A stretch of DNA of 22,897 nt from CAZFQG01 sp964520785 (GTDB lineage Bacteria; Planctomycetota; Planctomycetia; Pirellulales; Thermoguttaceae). The stretch is taken from the NCBI GenBank assembly GCA_964520785.1, contig CAZFQG010000100.1, positions 1 to 22,897 on the forward strand, in the 5' to 3' direction. Shown here piece after piece: positions 6,501-15,106 of the stretch; position 1 is the stretch's first letter, and each line of letters begins with the position of its first letter. Under the pieces are notes generated by a model. It searched no databases and was not told the DNA's origin. It saw only the letters and a list, made by a program, of their open reading frames with translations. Position numbers and translations under genes: made by a program.

Positions 6501-7713
6501 ACGAGCTTTTACGCTGGTGGAGGTACTCATCGCGACGCTGTTAATGGTGGCCCTTATGGCCGGACTGTGGACGCTATTGGACGTCTATTCGCAACTTTTC
6601 GAGATCGGGCCGGCGAGAACCGAGCAATCCCAGGTGGCGCGGGCCCTCATGCAAGTGATTTCCGAAGACTTGCGCTCGGCCATTCAGGAGGTCCAGGTGG
6701 AGACGGCGGGCAACCTTCCCGGCGGTTCGGCCAACGTCGAGACGGGTTCGGCGGCGACCCGCCGCTTCGGGCTTTTTGGCTCCGAGAAGGAACTTTCGAT
6801 TGACATCGTCCAACCGACGCCCAGCCAGGCCTTCGACGCGCGGGCCGAAGAGGAAGAGGCGGCCCGTTTCCGCGAAGAGGAAGTTCCCAGCGCCCCGGAA
6901 TTGCGGACCGTTCATTACCGGTTCATCGAGCACGAGACCGAGGAAGACGGGGGCGAAGCGGAATACATCGACGTCGTGGCCGAGCAGGCGAAGCCGAAGG
7001 ATCCGCCGGGACTCATCCGCCGCGAGTATACGTTCGATCCGATCGATCCCGAGGAAGAAGAGCGAAAGGCACTCACCGCCGCGACCGTTGCCGACCCGAA
7101 TGCTGACATGAAGGAAGACCCCGCGGACATGATGAGCGTCGGCGAGGAGGAGACGGCCCGATCGCTCACGGACGACTTCACCGTTACCTACGCCCCGGAG
7201 GTATTGGATGTCCGATTTCGCTATTTCGACGGCAGCGGCTGGGCGTCGAGCTGGGACAGCATCGCCAAGAAATCGCTCCCGGTCGCCGTGGAGGTGACGC
7301 TCAAACTCAAGTCGTTCGACCCTCGCGACGAGCGGCCGCCGCGGTTGGCTGAAATCCAGGCCGGAGAAGACGAATTCGACCTCAGCGGCGGTAGCACGGC
7401 GGCCGGAATCGATTCGGAGGAATCGTTTACCGGCACGAGCCTTGGTGGTACGCTCGCGGAGGAGGTCCCGAGGAAACCGGACCGGACGCGGACCTACCGG
7501 CTCCTGGTGGATATCCCCACCGCGGCACGGCACCCTGGAGCCAGGCCCGTCTCCACGTCGGCAATGGACCGAATCCGGTCCTCGGCTCCGGCCCCGCGCC
7601 CGTTGGTCACCCCCAGGTTGACCGTTCCGCCTCCAAGCCGGACCGAGATTCCCGCCTCTCCTCGGCGTCCGGCCGACCAATGGATGCGGACCAATTCACC
7701 GGGAGAACGGTAG
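6487..7713 (+). CDS. GspJ-like type II secretion minor pseudopilin with acidic inserts
   Basis: A protein of 408 residues. ATG 6487 gives MMRPKRA then FTLVEVLIATLLMVALMAGL. ATG 6475 and 6490 are also in frame, and a G-rich stretch just before 6487 may serve as ribosome binding site. The prepilin site has Ala rather than Gly at -1 and keeps Glu at +5. The order after GspI and the long hydrophobic helix followed by a Ser/Gln-rich region fit GspJ. It is about twice the usual GspJ length. The extra sequence is strongly acidic (runs such as EEEEAARFREEE near 120-130 and EEERKAL near 200), with a Pro/Arg-rich tail. Only I and J lie here; no GspG, GspH, GspK or secretin is in the window, so this pair probably serves a system encoded elsewhere. 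Confidence 0.68.
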   Translation: MMRPKRAFTLVEVLIATLLMVALMAGLWTLLDVYSQLFEIGPARTEQSQVARALMQVISEDLRSAIQEVQVETAGNLPGGSANVETGSAATRRFGLFGSEKELSIDIVQPTPSQAFDARAEEEEAARFREEEVPSAPELRTVHYRFIEHETEEDGGEAEYIDVVAEQAKPKDPPGLIRREYTFDPIDPEEEERKALTAATVADPNADMKEDPADMMSVGEEETARSLTDDFTVTYAPEVLDVRFRYFDGSGWASSWDSIAKKSLPVAVEVTLKLKSFDPRDERPPRLAEIQAGEDEFDLSGGSTAAGIDSEESFTGTSLGGTLAEEVPRKPDRTRTYRLLVDIPTAARHPGARPVSTSAMDRIRSSAPAPRPLVTPRLTVPPPSRTEIPASPRRPADQWMRTNSPGER

Positions 7714-7788
7714 GCTCGCGACGACCGCGCGGCGGCGGCACGTTGGATGGAAAGGCCGAATTGACTTTGAATCGAAAGGAGGATCAGT

Positions 7789-8208
7789 ATGGATAAGGCC
7801 TACTTCATTAAGCAGTATGTGACCGTTTTCGTGACGTTCCTGATCATCGATGCGGTCTGGCTGGGCCTGATCGCCCCGCGGTTCTATCAGGCGCAGATCG
7901 GTTTTCTGCTCCGCGAGCGACCCAATTGGTGGGCTGCCGCGGCCTTCTATTTTCTCTATATTGCCGGAATGACGGTTTTCGTCGTTTCCCCCGGTGTTCG
8001 ACAAGGCAGCCCGGGCCACGCCGCCGTCCTGGGAGCACTATTCGGACTGGTCGCCTACGGAACCTATGACCTGACGAACCTGGCGACCATAAAAGGATGG
8101 CCGCTCGTGGTGACCCTGGTGGACTTGGTGTGGGGAACCATACTGACGGCAACGGTCGGGGGGGTAAGTGCCTTCGCGCTATTGAAGTGGTTCCCCCGAA
8201 TTGGCTAA
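7789..8208 (+). CDS. DUF2177-family integral membrane protein
   Basis: A protein of 139 residues with a strong AAAGGAGG (7775-7782) before ATG 7789. Four hydrophobic segments are visible, roughly at residues 10-30, 45-67, 80-95 and 105-130. Family hallmarks are FLIIDAVWLGL near the N-terminus, YGTYDLTNLATIKGWP near 90-105 and LVDLVWGTILTA. The function of this family is unknown; it is a small inner-membrane protein found in many bacteria. It follows the pseudopilin pair by 75 bases and may be transcribed with it. An ACCCC/GGGGT mini-hairpin at 8213-8229 just after the stop is too short to call a terminator. Confidence 0.85.
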   Translation: MDKAYFIKQYVTVFVTFLIIDAVWLGLIAPRFYQAQIGFLLRERPNWWAAAAFYFLYIAGMTVFVVSPGVRQGSPGHAAVLGALFGLVAYGTYDLTNLATIKGWPLVVTLVDLVWGTILTATVGGVSAFALLKWFPRIG

Positions 8209-8329
8209 TATTACCCCTCATTGTGGGGTTGCCTTCAATCTCATCTTGAACGATTCGGCGGATTTGCCTACGATTCGCGCCCTTCGCGGGTCCGGTTGGT
8301 CCGCGTCTATGTCCACGTGTTCGCGCCGA

Positions 8330-9766
8330 ATGTCACCGGTTCGCGGAAGAACGCCCTTGAGAAACCTTGTCCTCAGCGTGATGCTATTCGCCCTGTTACC
8401 CGGGTGCGCGTCGACGTTGGTCGTTCGCGCGCCCTGGGATTCGGGGTCGAAGGCGGCCGGATTTCCGAGGCCGTTGCCGGAGGATATCGAGAATTCCAGC
8501 GGCACGAACGACGAACCCCATTCCGCGACAATGGATCGGCTCGCGAGGTTAAAGACGCTCGGCACGGCGGAGCGCGCGGCACTGGCGGCTGATCTGGAAA
8601 AGGTGCCTCTCTCACTGCAACCATTGGTGCTGCAACAACTCGAAGCAGCCGCTGAATCGAGCAACCATGCTCCTGCCGAGGCGAACCCTCTCAAGAGCAT
8701 CGGATCGAAGGCGGCCGCGCACGAGGAAGAGGGCGCCGAGCCCTCTTCCACCGTAGCGGCCGGTGCCGGAAATACCGGATTCGCCGAGAACGAGGCGTCC
8801 GCGTCGAATACGTCCCAAGCATCCGGCTCGATGGTCGCGACGCCGAGAGCGGCGGACCCCGTTGAGAAATCAAAGACCTCGTCCTTCGACCGTTTGGCGG
8901 CGTTGGCGCGGACGGAGCGAAAACGGTCTACCCTGCCTGAAGTCGTCGGATCGGCGGCCCAAGCCGTTGCTTCGAACACGACGACGGTCAATCAAGCGGC
9001 GATGCTTGACGCCGAGCCGCGAGACAAGACGGCTCGGACGACGGGGCCTCCCGGCGTCAACTGGCGAGGCAGCCTGTACGAGGCGATCGAAAGGCTCGAG
9101 TCGGAGCTTGCTTCGGAACCAGCGGGCGATGATCCGATCATGGATCAGGTTCGGTTACGGCTCCTCCATCTGGCGGCTGGAAACCGCGAAAAGGCCCTTG
9201 AGCCGATTCCCTCTCTCTCCACTGAAGCGGACGCGTTTCTGACCGAGACCCTTTTTGGCCTGGATATCTGGCTCGACGAACGCCGGATTGCCGAGGAAGA
9301 CCGCCGGGCGGCGGCGGCGCTGCCCCACTTCGCGGACGCCATTGGTCATCTCGGAGAGGTCGCTTCCCTTGTCGTGAGGAATTTGCAACTGTGTACCGCG
9401 GTTCACAGTTTTGGCGTCGTCGAACCGTTCAAGAGCGGCCAGTTCCGGCCGGGCCAAGAGGTGCTTGTCTACGCGGAGGTCGAGAACTTCCACTCTCGGG
9501 AAGTGGACAAGGGGTTCCAAACGGTCCTGGAGGGGAGTATTCTCGTCTTCGACAGCCGCGGACACCGCGTCGGAGAAATCGAATTGCCAAAAAAGGAGGA
9601 CGTTTGCTCGAGGCGACGGCGCGATTTCTTTCTGGTTTATCAGGTTCAACTTCCCCAACGCTTGTACCCCGGAAGCCATTCGCTTAAACTGACCGTGGAA
9701 GATGCGGGCTGCCGCAAGGTCGGCCAGGCCACGCTGAAATTCGCCGTCTCCGAAGCAAGCGAGTGA
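8330..9766 (+). CDS. Predicted lipoprotein of unknown function
   Basis: A protein of 478 residues from ATG 8330. A TTG at 8357, preceded by GGAAGAA, is an equally plausible start, and the frame is open back to 8201. The N-terminus ends in a lipobox, FALLPGC, so the mature protein should be lipidated at C26 and anchored to a membrane. Residues of about 60-270 are low-complexity, rich in Ala, Ser, Glu and Thr, probably a flexible linker. Residues of about 285-360 are helical. The last 110 residues form a well-ordered, beta-rich module (FRPGQEVLVYAEVENF, ILVFDSRGHRVGEIELP, RRRRDFFLVYQVQLP, GSHSLKLTVED) resembling an Ig-like domain that recurs in planctomycete hypothetical proteins. The GH38-like gene starts 18 bases downstream, so the two are probably co-transcribed. 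I cannot assign a function. Confidence 0.75.
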   Translation: MSPVRGRTPLRNLVLSVMLFALLPGCASTLVVRAPWDSGSKAAGFPRPLPEDIENSSGTNDEPHSATMDRLARLKTLGTAERAALAADLEKVPLSLQPLVLQQLEAAAESSNHAPAEANPLKSIGSKAAAHEEEGAEPSSTVAAGAGNTGFAENEASASNTSQASGSMVATPRAADPVEKSKTSSFDRLAALARTERKRSTLPEVVGSAAQAVASNTTTVNQAAMLDAEPRDKTARTTGPPGVNWRGSLYEAIERLESELASEPAGDDPIMDQVRLRLLHLAAGNREKALEPIPSLSTEADAFLTETLFGLDIWLDERRIAEEDRRAAAALPHFADAIGHLGEVASLVVRNLQLCTAVHSFGVVEPFKSGQFRPGQEVLVYAEVENFHSREVDKGFQTVLEGSILVFDSRGHRVGEIELPKKEDVCSRRRRDFFLVYQVQLPQRLYPGSHSLKLTVEDAGCRKVGQATLKFAVSEASE

Positions 9767-9784
9767 GTCCCCAGGGTTTCTATC

Positions 9785-12700
9785 ATGCACCGCCTTAGCC
9801 GAGTTGTCTTGTTCGGACGCGTTGTGTCGCGTCTGGTTTCCGTAGCCTGTTGCGTCGCCGCGGTAGGCGGCACCAAGTTGGCCGCGGGTGAGTATACCCC
9901 AATTCACCCGGTGGCCGACGTCAAGATCATTGATCATGCCGCGAACTATCACGACGGCAACTACAATGCCGAGAACCTGCTGGACGGCGTTAGCGACGGC
10001 AGCCGGGGGAGCGAATACTCTTCGGACGGCAAGGGGACGGAGACTTACGTCGTTTTCGATTTCGGGAAAGAGACCACGATCGTCGCGTTCGAACACGTCG
10101 ACCGGGTCGATCCGGCCACGGTGAGCGCGTCGGAGCTGCGGTTTTCCAACGAAGCGGACTGCGCGGACGCGGTCGCGACGAGAAAGGTCGACCACGTCAA
10201 CCGTGGCGGCGGCCGGACGCTCGCTTCGTTCGACCCGGTGACGGCGAGGTACGTCCGTTGGCGGATCACGGAACTCGGTTCGCGGCACGCGACGGTTGGC
10301 GGGGCCGAGATTCGCTTTTACGCCGCCGGGGAAGCGGAAGCAACTCCGTCGAAGGCGTCGATTCGTTGTTCCGCCCAAGACGCGATCCGTCTCGTCGACG
10401 GCATTGGTCTCCAGCCGATCACGGTAACGCTGTCCTATCCTTACCTCGAACCGTGCGAGGCGACACTGAAACTCGAGGGCGGCGAGCCGCTTCCCGTGAA
10501 ACTCACGGCGGGGGAAAACACGGTTTTCCTCGATGTCCGGCCGGTGGAGGAGGAAACCCGCGCGACGGCGGCACTCTTCGTCGACGGCAGGGAAGTCGTC
10601 TCGGCGGAGTTTCTCCGCCGGCCGGCGCGGCCTTGGGTGTTCTATATTTTGCCCCATTCGCACGTCGATATCGGGTACACGCACGTGCAGACGGATGTGA
10701 TGAAACGGCAATGGGAGCATTTCGACACGGCGCTGGACCTCGCCGAGAAGACGAAGGATTACCCCGATGGGTCGCGCTTCAAATGGAACGTGGAGGTTCT
10801 TTGGGCGGTCGACGCGTTTTTGAAAGAGGCCCCGCCGGAGAAGAAAACGCGGTTCTTGGAGGCGGTGAAGAGCGGAACGATCGGCATCGACGCCCTCTAC
10901 GGCAACGAGCTGACGGCTTTGTGCCGGCCCGAGGAGTTGATGCGGCTTCTCGACTGCGCGAACCGGCTCCGCGAGGAGTACGGCATGGAGATCGACTCGG
11001 CGATGATTAGCGACGTGCCGGGCTACACGTGGGGAATGGTTCCGGTTTTGGCCCAGAACGGGATCAAGTTTTTCTCGGTCGGCCCGAACCACTGCCACCG
11101 GATCGGATACACGTTGGAGAGCTGGGGGGACAAGCCGTTCTATTGGGTCGGACCTTCGGGCGAGGAGAAGGTGCTCTTCTGGATGGATGCCTTCGGGTAC
11201 GCGTGGTTCATGTACGAGCATGGCCTGAACGAGCAACGGTTCTTCCGCCGTCTGTCGCGGTTGAACGAGCGTGACTATCCGTATGACATGGTTCAGGTGC
11301 GCTATACGATCGGCGGCGACAACGGCCCGCCGGACCCGGCCCTCCCCGATTTCGTGAAACGGTGGAACGAGAAGTATCAATCGCCGCGGATGGTCATCGC
11401 GACGACGAGCGAGATGTTCGACGAGTTCGCCGCGCGCTACGCCGACGGGTTGCCGGAGGCTCGGGGCGATTTCACGCCGTATTGGGAAGACGGCGCCGCG
11501 TCGAGCGCTCGGGAGACGGCCATGGCGCGGATGGCGTCGGACCGGCTCATCCAGGCCGAGGCCCTCTGGGCGATGCTCGATCCGGCCGCGTATCCGGAGG
11601 AGGCGTTTTACGAGGCGTGGCGGAACGTCATTCTCTATAACGAACACACGTGGGGCGCCCACATGAGCATCAGCCGCCCCGACGATCCGTTCACCACGAG
11701 CCAGTGGAAGATCAAGCAGGCGTTCGCCGTGGACGCGGAGAAGGAATCGAAGGCGCTTCTGGCCATGGCGGTGGCCGACCGGCAATCGGCCGGCGAACCG
11801 GTCCGCGCGGTCGACGTCTTCAACACCTGCTCGTGGCCGCGCACCGATTTGGTGATCTTGCCGCAAGAGGCGAAAGTCCTTGGCGACGCCGTCACGACCG
11901 CCGACGGCGAAATGGTGCGGTCGCAACGTCTGGCGAGCGGCGAACTCGCCTTCTTGGCGAAGGACGTGCCGGCCATGGGGGCGAAGCGGTTCTTGTTCAA
12001 GACCGGAGCGGCGAACACCGGCGGCGCGGCGAAGGCCGAACCTCCCCGGCTCTCCAACGCGTTGGTGCGGGTGGGCATCGACGAGGCGACCGGAGCCGTG
12101 AATCACCTCAAGGCGGACGGAATCGACGGCAACCTCGCCGATTCGGCCGGTGGGGTCGGGCTGAATGCCTACCGCTATGTGGCGGGCCGCGACCCGAAGA
12201 ACGTCTCGGCCAACGGACCGGTGAGGGTCCGCGCGAGGGAGAAGGGCCCGCTCGTCGCTTCACTCGTCGCCGAGAGTGACGCCCCCGGTTGCCGCAAGTT
12301 GTTTCGCGAATACCGGTTGATTGACGGCCTGGACAGGGTCGATATTCTCAATCTCGTGGACAAAGAAGACGTCCGGACGAAGGAGAGCGTCCATTTCGGT
12401 TTCGCGTTCGACGTTCCGGGGGGAGTTATCAGGATGGACACCCCTTTCGCGGTGGTTCGCCCCGAGGCGGATCAGCTTCCCGGGGCGTGTAAGAATTACT
12501 TCACGGTGGGCAGTTGGATCGACGTCTCGAATGAAGAACGGGGGGCCACCTGGGCGACCATGGACGCGCCGTTGGTGGAAGTGGGTGCAATCCGCGTCGA
12601 CGTCCCCAGCCCCTTCGTGCTGGAGGGATGGGTGACCTCCCTTGAGCCGACTCAAACGTTTTACTCCTACGTAATGAACAACTACTGGGAAACCAACTAC

Positions 12701-13096
12701 AAGGCCAGCCAGGACGGAGAGACGCCCTTCCGGTATTCGATTCTCCCACACCGCGGCGGCTACGATCCGGTCCGTTGTGCGCGATTTGGAATCGAACGGA
12801 GCCGGCCGTTGGTGGTGGTTCCCGTTCAAGAGCGGACGCCGGCGGTCAAGCCGATGCTCCGCATCACCCCGGAAACGGTAATCGCGACCCTTTTCCGGCC
12901 CAGCGATGATGGGACCGCGATCCTCTTGCGACTCTTCAACGTCGGGGACACCCCGGCGGACGCCGAACTCGATTGGATCGGCGACTTCCCCAAGGAGGTC
13001 CACTCCACGACGGCGGATGGCCGCGTCCTCGCGCAGGTCGACAAGACAGTGCATATCCCCCCAAAAGGCATCCGGACGCTCCGTGTGGCCCCTTGA
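9785..13096 (+). CDS. Secreted GH38-like alpha-mannosidase with N-terminal F5/8C-like module
   Basis: A protein of 1103 residues from ATG 9785, with AGGG a few bases upstream. Residues 1-35 form a signal peptide. About 40-180 resemble a discoidin (F5/8 type C) carbohydrate-binding module (HDGNYNAENLLDG, then YVRWRITELGSR). About 190-280 are a beta-rich linker domain. The catalytic part starts at PHSHVDIGYTH, in which H293 and D295 match the zinc-binding H-x-D of GH38. D410 in ISDVPGYTWG sits where the nucleophile is expected, and H621 in YNEHTWGAH fits the last zinc ligand. The remaining 450 residues are the beta-sandwich C-terminal domains. GH38 enzymes remove alpha-linked mannose from glycans, and export means it acts outside the cytoplasm. 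The family-divergent motifs make the exact linkage uncertain. It lies 18 bases after the lipoprotein gene. Confidence 0.85.
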   Translation: MHRLSRVVLFGRVVSRLVSVACCVAAVGGTKLAAGEYTPIHPVADVKIIDHAANYHDGNYNAENLLDGVSDGSRGSEYSSDGKGTETYVVFDFGKETTIVAFEHVDRVDPATVSASELRFSNEADCADAVATRKVDHVNRGGGRTLASFDPVTARYVRWRITELGSRHATVGGAEIRFYAAGEAEATPSKASIRCSAQDAIRLVDGIGLQPITVTLSYPYLEPCEATLKLEGGEPLPVKLTAGENTVFLDVRPVEEETRATAALFVDGREVVSAEFLRRPARPWVFYILPHSHVDIGYTHVQTDVMKRQWEHFDTALDLAEKTKDYPDGSRFKWNVEVLWAVDAFLKEAPPEKKTRFLEAVKSGTIGIDALYGNELTALCRPEELMRLLDCANRLREEYGMEIDSAMISDVPGYTWGMVPVLAQNGIKFFSVGPNHCHRIGYTLESWGDKPFYWVGPSGEEKVLFWMDAFGYAWFMYEHGLNEQRFFRRLSRLNERDYPYDMVQVRYTIGGDNGPPDPALPDFVKRWNEKYQSPRMVIATTSEMFDEFAARYADGLPEARGDFTPYWEDGAASSARETAMARMASDRLIQAEALWAMLDPAAYPEEAFYEAWRNVILYNEHTWGAHMSISRPDDPFTTSQWKIKQAFAVDAEKESKALLAMAVADRQSAGEPVRAVDVFNTCSWPRTDLVILPQEAKVLGDAVTTADGEMVRSQRLASGELAFLAKDVPAMGAKRFLFKTGAANTGGAAKAEPPRLSNALVRVGIDEATGAVNHLKADGIDGNLADSAGGVGLNAYRYVAGRDPKNVSANGPVRVRAREKGPLVASLVAESDAPGCRKLFREYRLIDGLDRVDILNLVDKEDVRTKESVHFGFAFDVPGGVIRMDTPFAVVRPEADQLPGACKNYFTVGSWIDVSNEERGATWATMDAPLVEVGAIRVDVPSPFVLEGWVTSLEPTQTFYSYVMNNYWETNYKASQDGETPFRYSILPHRGGYDPVRCARFGIERSRPLVVVPVQERTPAVKPMLRITPETVIATLFRPSDDGTAILLRLFNVGDTPADAELDWIGDFPKEVHSTTADGRVLAQVDKTVHIPPKGIRTLRVAP

Positions 13097-13302
13097 AGTC
13101 CGAGGGGGAGTTTGTGGAATCCGATTAGTGAAAGTTGGGAACCTTTCCAGGCGGATATCCGTTCCTGCAATCTCGCGCGGCCCTAACGTGTGTGTGGCGC
13201 GAGCGCGATTGATGAGGATACCGGTTGCGTCCTTCGCCGATATCGAGTTTCTTCGCACTTTGGGGACTCGTTCGCAATTTGGTGTATAGTTTCTGAATCC
13301 TA

Positions 13303-13330
13303 TTGACAATCCAAGAAAAAGACCTAGGAT
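13303..13330 (+). promoter_or_regulatory. Strong sigma-70-type promoter of the HTH gene
   Basis: A perfect TTGACA (13303-13308), a 16-base spacer and TAGGAT (13325-13330, 4 of 6 to TATAAT). It sits in an AT-rich island between GC-rich genes, 61 bases before ATG 13392. A second TATAGT at 13285-13290 has no matching -35. Confidence 0.65.
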
Positions 13331-13376
13331 TGAAAACGGTAATACCCAAAAATAGAAAGCAAACACCCCAAAACCT

Positions 13377-13382
13377 AAGGAG
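13377..13382 (+). promoter_or_regulatory. Ribosome binding site of the HTH gene
   Basis: AAGGAG, 9 bases before ATG 13392. It fixes the start and, with the TTGACA promoter, marks the gene as well expressed compared with most genes here, which lack clear sites. Confidence 0.75.
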
Positions 13383-13391
13383 ATTATTTCG

Positions 13392-13715
13392 ATGGCGAAG
13401 AGTAAAAAACCGGTGAAACGTTATCCGGAAGAAGTGCGTGCTCAGGCGCTTGATATGTTGGCTCAAGGGTCTACGATGCGGACGGTTTCGGAAAAAATGG
13501 GGGTCAGCGAACAGTCCCTGACGAACTGGAAAAGGGCGGCCGGAATGACCAAGCCGCAGAAGCGGAAGAATGTCCCCAAGAGGGCTGCCAAAAACGAAAC
13601 CAAACCGGCGGCCGTGCGTAAGCAGTCCGCGGAATTGGGCGATCTTTTCCAGGAGTATCTTGCGAAGGAAAAGGAGCTTGATGCCATTAAGAAAGCGATT
13701 GCCGCGCAAATCTGA
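13392..13715 (+). CDS. Orphan IS3-OrfA/transposase-type helix-turn-helix protein
   Basis: A protein of 107 residues. Residues of about 10-48 (RYPEEVRAQALDML, then TMRTVSEKMGVSEQSLTNWK) have the pattern of the HTH that begins IS3/IS911-type OrfA transposase subunits, with the recognition helix near 37-47. A lysine/arginine-rich linker (about 53-77) follows, then a short amphipathic helix (AELGDLFQEYLAKEKELDAIK) that could form a coiled coil. An OrfB-type catalytic partner, terminal inverted repeats and a frameshift window are all absent, and the next gene is a phosphatase. It is therefore probably a domesticated DNA-binding protein rather than an active transposase, or the remnant of one. The basic linker also allows a nucleoid-associated role. 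That is inference; only the HTH similarity is seen. Confidence 0.75.
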   Translation: MAKSKKPVKRYPEEVRAQALDMLAQGSTMRTVSEKMGVSEQSLTNWKRAAGMTKPQKRKNVPKRAAKNETKPAAVRKQSAELGDLFQEYLAKEKELDAIKKAIAAQI

Positions 13716-13826
13716 GTCCGTCCGTTTGGTCGAAAGCCTCCACGGCGCGCCCCAAGCGAGACGGAATTCGTGAAAAGGACGTCAAGGGCTTTGAATGGAA
13801 AAGGAAAACGAAGGAGAAGCCAGGCG

Positions 13827-14624
13827 ATGGATGCGACCGACCACGAGGAACAGAAACGTTTGGAGCTGGCCGTCCAGGCGGCCCTGGAAGCCGGACGCCA
13901 TACACTGCGGTACTTCCGCCGGGATGACCTGGTCGTCAACCGGAAGACCGATGACTCGCCGGTGACCATCGCCGACCGCGATGCGGAAGAACTCCTTCGC
14001 CGGCGGATCGGGGAGACCTTTCCAGACGATGCCATCCTGGGCGAGGAGTTCCCCAATATCGAAGGGAAATCCCCATTCCGGTGGATTCTTGATCCCATCG
14101 ATGGAACAAAATCGTTCATCCACGGCGTCCCTCTCTACTCGACATTGGTAGCCGTGGAACGGGATGGCGAAGCGCGGATCGGCGTTCTCGTTGTCCCCCC
14201 ATTGGACGAGTATGTGTATGCCCGGATTGGAGACGGAGCATGGTATGTCCAAGGGAATGCCTCAAAGCGACCGGCGAAGGTCTCGCAATGTGCTGCGCTG
14301 GAAGAAAGCCTATTCCTTACCAGTGAAGTGGAAAACTTTGAAAAAGTTGGAAGACACGGCTTGTATCTGAAACTGCAGGAACGGTGTCGTCTTAGTAGAA
14401 GTTGGGGGGACGGTTACGGCTATCTCATGTTAGCGACGGGACGTGCCGAACTGATGGTCGATCCGATCATGGCGAGTTGGGACGCCGGCCCCCTTTTGCC
14501 CATCATGCAGGAAGCGGGCGGTACTTTTACCGACTGGGAAGGGAATGCGTCGATCCATTCCGGGAACGGATTCGCGACGAATGGATTAATTTTTGATCAA
14601 GTTCTGGAGATTCTCCGCCAATAA
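13827..14624 (+). CDS. Inositol-monophosphatase-family phosphatase, HisN-like
   Basis: A protein of 265 residues. ATG 13827 (MDATDHEE) is chosen because AAGGAG lies 10 bases upstream; the GTG at 13770 would add a basic, low-quality leader. Metal and catalytic motifs of the family are in place: LGEEF (71-75, metal-binding Glu), ILDPIDGTKSFIHG with D89 and D92 and T94, and SWDAGPLLPIMQEAGG with D219. The GTKSFIHGVPLYSTLVA stretch is typical of the histidinol-phosphatase (HisN) branch, which performs the penultimate step of histidine synthesis, Mg-dependent hydrolysis of histidinol phosphate. Inositol-1-phosphatase or another sugar-phosphate substrate remains possible. It follows the HTH gene by 111 bases and ends 168 bases before rpmB. 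Confidence 0.85.
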   Translation: MDATDHEEQKRLELAVQAALEAGRHTLRYFRRDDLVVNRKTDDSPVTIADRDAEELLRRRIGETFPDDAILGEEFPNIEGKSPFRWILDPIDGTKSFIHGVPLYSTLVAVERDGEARIGVLVVPPLDEYVYARIGDGAWYVQGNASKRPAKVSQCAALEESLFLTSEVENFEKVGRHGLYLKLQERCRLSRSWGDGYGYLMLATGRAELMVDPIMASWDAGPLLPIMQEAGGTFTDWEGNASIHSGNGFATNGLIFDQVLEILRQ

Positions 14625-14639
14625 CGAGAAGACGATGCC

Positions 14640-14667
14640 TTGTCTTTCGCTCGCGGTCCATTATACT
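14640..14667 (+). promoter_or_regulatory. Promoter of the rpmB-gatCAB unit
   Basis: TTGTCT (14640-14645), a 16-base spacer and TATACT (14662-14667). It would give a leader of about 115-120 bases before rpmB. It is the same hexamer pair and spacing as at the pseudopilin operon. Confidence 0.55.
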
Positions 14668-14792
14668 AAGGGGTTTTCCGTCCCGGGGCTTGCCAGAGAA
14701 AAAAACATGGGCCGTCGCGAGCCTAAGGCCGACCCGGTTCGACGCGACGAAGGCTAGTCGGGGGGCAGATATATTCACAGGATTCAAGAAAA

Positions 14793-15101
14793 ATGGCTCG
14801 AGTTTGTGAAATTTGTGGAAAAGGTTCCGTCATGGGGAACTCCGTCACCACGCGCGGTAAGGCAAAGTACCTCGGTGGCGTCGGAACCAAGGTCACCGGA
14901 ATCAGCCGTCGCCGGTTCAAGCCGAACCTTCAGAGGGTTCGCATCACCGCGGAGAACGGCGCGAACACGTCAATCCGCGTCTGTACTCAGTGCCTGCGGA
15001 GTGGTGCCGTCACGCGCAGAATCAAGGCGAAGCCGTTCAAGCTGCCGGCCGCGGATATCGCCGCCATCGTGGCGTCCGGAAAGAAGGCGACGAAGCAGTA
15101 G
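14793..15101 (+). CDS. rpmB: 50S ribosomal protein L28 (zinc-binding form)
   Basis: A protein of 102 residues. MARVCEICGKGSVMGNSVT and RFKPNLQRVRI are the L28 signature. Two Cys pairs, C5/C8 and C64/C67 (CTQC), form a zinc ribbon, the C+ type used under zinc sufficiency. L28 sits near the E site of the large subunit. At 102 residues it is longer than the common 62-80, because of a C-terminal tail (AADIAAIVASGKKATKQ). The Shine-Dalgarno is weak (AGGA 14 bases upstream). The leader of about 120 bases could carry autoregulation, but no structure is obvious. gatC starts 5 bases after the stop. Confidence 0.95.
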   Translation: MARVCEICGKGSVMGNSVTTRGKAKYLGGVGTKVTGISRRRFKPNLQRVRITAENGANTSIRVCTQCLRSGAVTRRIKAKPFKLPAADIAAIVASGKKATKQ

Positions 15102-15106
15102 CCGCC

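Noticed and set aside
9155..12106. Very long minus-strand open frame (983 codons) antisense to the lipoprotein and GH38-like genes
   Set aside because: It is a GC-skew shadow: Arg/Gly/Pro-rich, with no domain motif, opposite two genes with strong family motifs.
12260..13366. Minus-strand open frame overlapping the GH38 3' end and the HTH promoter
   Set aside because: It has shadow composition and covers a clear promoter region on the other strand.
13392..13715. Active IS3-family element
   Set aside because: There is no OrfB reading frame, no programmed frameshift window and no terminal inverted repeats around the HTH gene; the following gene is an intact phosphatase.
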